This document shows, piece by piece, positions 61,390 to 64,000 of a stretch of 64,000 bases of DNA. How positions within the stretch are numbered: the stretch's first letter is position 1; each line of letters starts with the position of its first letter. Below the pieces are notes generated by a model, which made no database searches, was not told where the DNA came from, and worked only from the letters and a program-made list of their open reading frames with translations. Made by a program: the position numbers and the translations under genes. The stretch spans positions 1 to 64,000 of the forward strand of contig NVVV01000006.1 of NCBI GenBank assembly GCA_002733495.1, read 5' to 3'. This DNA is from Robiginitomaculum sp. (GTDB lineage Bacteria > Pseudomonadota > Alphaproteobacteria > Caulobacterales > Maricaulaceae).

Positions 61390-61815
61390 ATGCCTTTGAA
61401 ATTATCGCTAAAACCCGGAGAACGTTTTGTCCTCAATGGTGCCGTTTTGCAAAATGGCGATCGGCGATCCAATCTGGTGTTACAAAATCGCGCGGCCATA
61501 TTGCGTGAAAAGGACATCATGCACGAAAGTGAAGTGACCACGCCAGCACGGCGTGTCTATTTCCCCGTAATGCTGATGTATCTCGATGCTGAAAACAGCG
61601 ATGCCAATTATAACGAATTTGTTTTGCGTATGACTGATTTCATGGGGGCGGTTGGCAACCCGGAAATGCTGACACAATGCGTGGCAGTCAGCCGGGATGT
61701 AATGGCGGGTGAGTATTATAAGGCACTCAATAAGTGCCGTAAGCTCATGGCATATGAAGAGGGAAGGTTAGCTCATGTCACTGAGCGCGTATCAGCAGGC
61801 AGCCTCGCGGGCTGA
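61390..61815 (+). CDS. flbT: Flagellar biosynthesis repressor FlbT
   Basis: A 141-residue RNA-binding regulator. It starts MPLKLSLKPGERFVLNGAVL and has RAAILREKDIMHESEVTTPA and MAGEYYKALNKCRKLMAYEE, the FlbT signature. In Caulobacter FlbT binds the flagellin mRNA leader and promotes its decay. Overlaps flaF by 41 bases. The ATG at 61390 begins the canonical N-terminus; the frame is open 11 codons earlier. Confidence 0.95.
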   Translation: MPLKLSLKPGERFVLNGAVLQNGDRRSNLVLQNRAAILREKDIMHESEVTTPARRVYFPVMLMYLDAENSDANYNEFVLRMTDFMGAVGNPEMLTQCVAVSRDVMAGEYYKALNKCRKLMAYEEGRLAHVTERVSAGSLAG

Positions 61816-62176
61816 AGACCCACGGGATACCGAATATCGTCTGTTTGGCATGGTGATCCGTGCCTTGATGGAAGTGAAGGGCTATGGGCGGTCCAATATT
61901 GGCGCTTTGGCTTCGGTTATTGACTGGAATAAACGGATTTGGGGCGCACTAGCACTGGACTGTGCCGATGACCGAAACGGTCATAACGATTCCCTTCGGG
62001 CCGGCATAATTTCTCTCTCCATTTTTGTTGAACGCTATTCAGCACAGGTTGTCCGCGACGGCGCCGATATTGACCCGCTGATTGATATTAACCGTACGGT
62101 TATGCAGGGCCTGGCCCCGGCCAATAATCCGGCGGTAAAGGCGACGCCAACGGCAGGCATAGCTGTTTCCGGTTAG
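61775..62176 (+). CDS. flaF: Flagellar biosynthesis regulator FlaF
   Basis: A 133-residue protein with family motifs SAYQQAASRAEDPRDTEYRL, ALASVIDWNKRIWGALALDC and IISLSIFVERYSAQVVRDG. FlaF is required for flagellin synthesis or secretion and opposes FlbT. Overlaps flbT by 41 bases, so the two are made together. Confidence 0.94.
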   Translation: MSLSAYQQAASRAEDPRDTEYRLFGMVIRALMEVKGYGRSNIGALASVIDWNKRIWGALALDCADDRNGHNDSLRAGIISLSIFVERYSAQVVRDGADIDPLIDINRTVMQGLAPANNPAVKATPTAGIAVSG

Positions 62177-62215
62177 GCCTTTTTTCTCATCACATTGATT
62201 GTAGCGCCCGGCTAA

Positions 62216-62226
62216 GCAAGTCTTGC
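62216..62226 (+). promoter_or_regulatory. FlbD/ftr-like palindrome upstream of flagellin 1
   Basis: GCAAG-T-CTTGC, embedded in GCCCGGC...TTGCCGGGC, about 115-125 bp upstream of the sigma-54 promoter. The same 13 bases GCAAGTCTTGCCG recur at 63374-63386 upstream of flagellin 2. It resembles the ftr enhancer sites bound by FlbD in Caulobacter. It could also act as a transcript-end hairpin for flaF, but no T run follows. Confidence 0.6.
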
Positions 62227-62339
62227 CGGGCATGGTCGTATGTACCCAGTGCATTTTTCCGCCCTGGTTTTATGCTGCGTAGAAATATATAAAAAACAAT
62301 AAATACAATAAGTTACGATGACAGTTCCAAGTCACAATG

Positions 62340-62354
62340 TGGCACATCCATTGC
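62340..62354 (+). promoter_or_regulatory. Sigma-54 promoter of flagellin 1
   Basis: TGGCAC-ATCCA-TTGC matches the -24/-12 consensus, with the invariant GG and GC ten bases apart. Transcription would start near 62366, exactly at the first leader hairpin. Confidence 0.85.
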
Positions 62355-62365
62355 GTAAGGAAGGC

Positions 62366-62396
62366 TAGACAAGAAAGTCTATAGGCCAAAATGGCC
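62366..62396 (+). ncRNA. Two-hairpin flagellin mRNA leader, copy 1
   Basis: TAGAC-AAGAAA-GTCTA followed after two bases by GGCCA-AAA-TGGCC. The first hairpin falls at the predicted transcript 5' end. The ATG of flagellin 1 is 30 bases further on, behind AGAATGGAAGGA. The leader of flagellin 2 has the same design with different stem bases. Likely an mRNA-stability or FlbT-recognition structure (inference). Confidence 0.65.
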
Positions 62397-62426
62397 GATA
62401 CCCTTACAGAATGGAAGGATCCTAAA

Positions 62427-63254
62427 ATGACAATTTCAGTCAATACAAATACTGGTGCGCTCGTCGCACTACAAAACTTGAATGCGACCAATGGACAACT
62501 GGAAACCGTGCAGAACCGAATTAGTACAGGTCTGAAAGTAGCAAGCGCCAAAGATAATGGTGGTGCATTTGCTATTGCCCAGAAACTGCGTTCGGATGTT
62601 CGTAGTCTGGACGTAGTTGACCAGTCATTAAGTCGGGTTGGATCCCTTGTGGATGTGGCATCTGCCGCAGGTCAGGCAATTTCTGATCTGCTGCTGGACC
62701 TGAAGGAAAAAGCATTGGCGGCAACGGATACATCACTTGATGCAACATCACGGACGGCCTTGAACGAAGATTTCAAGGCTTTGCGTGACCAGATCAAGAC
62801 GATTGTGGACAATGCCAGCTTTAACGGCACGAATTTGATCAATAATTCGACAAATTCTGTGGCCGCTCTGGCCAGTGCTACCGGCGCGTCATCCATTACG
62901 GTTCTTGATGAAGCTTTGCAATTAAGTGGGTCCATCGTGACCGTCACAACGACAGAGCAAATCAATACCATTACCAATGCCAAGGCAGCCCTAACGGCGG
63001 TCAATGCTTCATTGACCAATGTGAACGCCGCTCTGGCGCGACTAGGGACCAAATCGAAGGCGCTTGAAATTCAAAAGAATTTCGTGACCAAGCTTTCTGA
63101 TGCCCTGACGGCAAGTATTGGTAATCTGGTTGATGCCGATTTGGCAAAGGAGAGTGCGAAACTGCAATCCTTGCAGGTCAAGCAACAGCTTGGCGTGCAG
63201 GCGCTTTCGATCGCCAACCAGGGACCACAAACCATCCTGGGTTTCTTCCAGTAA
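62427..63254 (+). CDS. Flagellin 1
   Basis: A 275-residue flagellin, short, with the conserved N- and C-terminal helices (NLNATNGQLETVQNRISTGL and SLQVKQQLGVQALSIANQGP) and almost no variable central domain, as in other alphaproteobacteria. It polymerises into the filament. The ATG at 62427 follows GGAAGGATCCTAAA. A terminator follows at 63271. The N-terminal 140 residues are close to those of flagellin 2. Confidence 0.95.
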   Translation: MTISVNTNTGALVALQNLNATNGQLETVQNRISTGLKVASAKDNGGAFAIAQKLRSDVRSLDVVDQSLSRVGSLVDVASAAGQAISDLLLDLKEKALAATDTSLDATSRTALNEDFKALRDQIKTIVDNASFNGTNLINNSTNSVAALASATGASSITVLDEALQLSGSIVTVTTTEQINTITNAKAALTAVNASLTNVNAALARLGTKSKALEIQKNFVTKLSDALTASIGNLVDADLAKESAKLQSLQVKQQLGVQALSIANQGPQTILGFFQ

Positions 63255-63270
63255 GGTCGATCATTTTCAA

Positions 63271-63299
63271 AAGGGCCGCGTCAAGCGGCCCTTTTTTTT
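63271..63299 (+). terminator. Rho-independent terminator after flagellin 1
   Basis: AAGGGCCGC-GTCAA-GCGGCCCTT followed by a run of Ts: a 9-bp stem, 16 bases after the stop codon. Confidence 0.9.
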
Positions 63300-63371
63300 A
63301 TCTTTATTTACCATAACTCTGGTCCAAAATTTCCGCATAGGCAAAATCTGCCCAACATATTCCGCCACAAG

Positions 63372-63386
63372 CGGCAAGTCTTGCCG
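63372..63386 (+). promoter_or_regulatory. FlbD/ftr-like palindrome upstream of flagellin 2
   Basis: CGGCAAG-T-CTTGCCG is a perfect palindrome about 90 bp upstream of the sigma-54 promoter of flagellin 2, an enhancer-like position. It shares the core GCAAGTCTTGCCG with the site at 62216. Confidence 0.65.
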
Positions 63387-63475
63387 TGCCAAAATGGTGC
63401 AAGTGCTTGAAATGTCGTCGCAAGGCATTGTTTTCCTGTGCTACTAGGCAATATTGACCCCTTTTCATTTTCAAC

Positions 63476-63490
63476 TGGCGCGGCGCTTGC
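63476..63490 (+). promoter_or_regulatory. Sigma-54 promoter of flagellin 2
   Basis: TGGCGC-GGCGC-TTGC matches the -24/-12 consensus with correct GG to GC spacing. Transcription would start near 63502, at the first leader hairpin. Confidence 0.8.
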
Positions 63491-63502
63491 AAACAGATTT
63501 TC

Positions 63503-63533
63503 GGGTCAAAGACCCCGGTTGCGCAAAATGCGC
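63503..63533 (+). ncRNA. Two-hairpin flagellin mRNA leader, copy 2
   Basis: GGGTC-AAA-GACCC, a 5-base spacer, then GCGCA-AAA-TGCGC. The arrangement and the AAA loop of the second hairpin match the flagellin 1 leader, while the stem bases differ in compensating pairs. The flagellin 2 ATG is 34 bases downstream behind AGAATGGAAAGGA. Confidence 0.65.
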
Positions 63534-63567
63534 GACGTGAATAGCCAGAATGGAAAGGAACCAAGAA

Positions 63568-64000
63568 ATGGCTTCTGTAAATACTAATGCGGGCGCACTC
63601 GTCGCCCTCCAAAACCTCAATGCAACATCACGCGCTCTGGAAACCGTTGGAAGACGGATTAGTACAGGCCTGAAAGTAGCAAGCGCCAAGGATAATGGTG
63701 GCGCTTTTGCTATCGCGCAAAAATTGCGTGGCGATGTCCGTGGTTTTGATGTTGTTAAACAATCCCTGAGCCGCGTTGGTTCAGCTGTTGATGTTGCTTC
63801 TGCTGCTGGCCAGGCGATTTCAGATCTGCTTATCGATCTGAAAGAAAAAGCTTTGGCTGCCACAGATACCTCTCTTGATGCAACGTCACGGACAGCTTTG
63901 AACGAAGATTTCAAGGCCTTGCGTGACCAGATCAAAACGATTGTGAATAATGCAGACTTTAACGGTACAAACCTGATCAACAATTCAACAGTCTCTATTT
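63568..64000 (+). CDS. Flagellin 2 (3' end outside window)
   Basis: 144 codons are visible; the C-terminus runs off the right edge. The N-terminus (VNTNAGALVALQNLNATSRA, then GLKVASAKDNGGAFAIAQKL and LDATSRTALNEDFKALRDQI) is nearly the same as flagellin 1. AAAGGAACCAAGAA precedes the ATG at 63568. It has its own sigma-54 promoter. Confidence 0.94.
   Translation, partial: MASVNTNAGALVALQNLNATSRALETVGRRISTGLKVASAKDNGGAFAIAQKLRGDVRGFDVVKQSLSRVGSAVDVASAAGQAISDLLIDLKEKALAATDTSLDATSRTALNEDFKALRDQIKTIVNNADFNGTNLINNSTVSI

Overview
This is a 64 kb stretch of chromosome from a flagellated, Gram-negative alphaproteobacterium. The evidence is a MucR/Ros regulator, the flagellar regulators FlbT and FlaF beside short flagellins with sigma-54 promoters, a methionine synthase split into two genes, the NadQ-type regulator, a DnaA-domain-IV-only protein paired with a DUF6456 protein, DUF2336 and DUF5330 proteins, and a DivJ/PleC-like kinase. 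The order cannot be fixed from this window. The DUF3450/ExbB/ExbD/TonB set and the Mrp layout recall aquatic lineages such as Caulobacterales, Kordiimonadales or Emcibacterales. There is no rRNA, CRISPR array, phage or recognisable transposase. Two tRNAs are present: Pro(CGG) and Gln(TTG).

Layout. 1-5 kb: the 5' end of algH, an AT-rich orphan nucleotide-cyclase-like gene that looks acquired, a peroxiredoxin, a QmcA/NfeD membrane pair, and an HD hydrolase overlapping NadQ. 5-11.4 kb: a tightly overlapped methionine operon on the minus strand (ArsR-methyltransferase regulator, metF, metH N-part, a PNPOx-like flavoprotein, metH C-part). 11.6-13 kb: mlaA-mlaC. 13-19.8 kb: a glycosyltransferase/methyltransferase/toroid-fold/methyltransferase cluster. 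A 2.3 kb three-gene module is inserted into it and is bounded by two copies of a roughly 55-bp segment. 19.9-28 kb: proline iminopeptidase, an Lrp-type regulator divergent from alanine dehydrogenase, an amino acid permease, SppA, tRNA-Pro, a flavoprotein and tRNA-Gln.

28.6-34.8 kb holds a TonB energising system: a DUF3450 protein, a long ExbB with a periplasmic domain, a short ExbB, two ExbDs, TonB and a TPR protein. 34.9-40 kb has oligopeptidase B, MsrB, the DUF6456/DnaA-IV pair, a PAS protein and MucR. 40-48 kb is a nine-gene Mrp-type cation/proton antiporter operon. It has three NuoL/M-like subunits, a DUF4040-MrpB fusion and an unnamed small subunit. 48-50.6 kb is a TonB-dependent receptor whose leader is a clear FMN riboswitch, which predicts flavin uptake powered by TonB systems such as the one at 28.6-34.8 kb. 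50.6-57.2 kb contains DUF2336, DoxX, SufE, DUF5330 and secreted proteins, then a membrane histidine kinase coupled to a GST. 57.2-58.5 kb is a repeat-rich accessory spot with a GIY-YIG nuclease and a membrane-anchored unknown behind moxR. 59.4-64 kb is a flagellin locus: an FlmG-like TPR glycosyltransferase, flbT-flaF, and two flagellins (the second runs off the end). Each flagellin has a sigma-54 promoter, an upstream FlbD-like palindrome and a two-hairpin leader.

Two observations stand out: the FMN riboswitch controlling a TonB-dependent receptor, and the matching two-hairpin leaders of the flagellin mRNAs next to flbT. All assignments come from reading motifs by eye; no database search was run.
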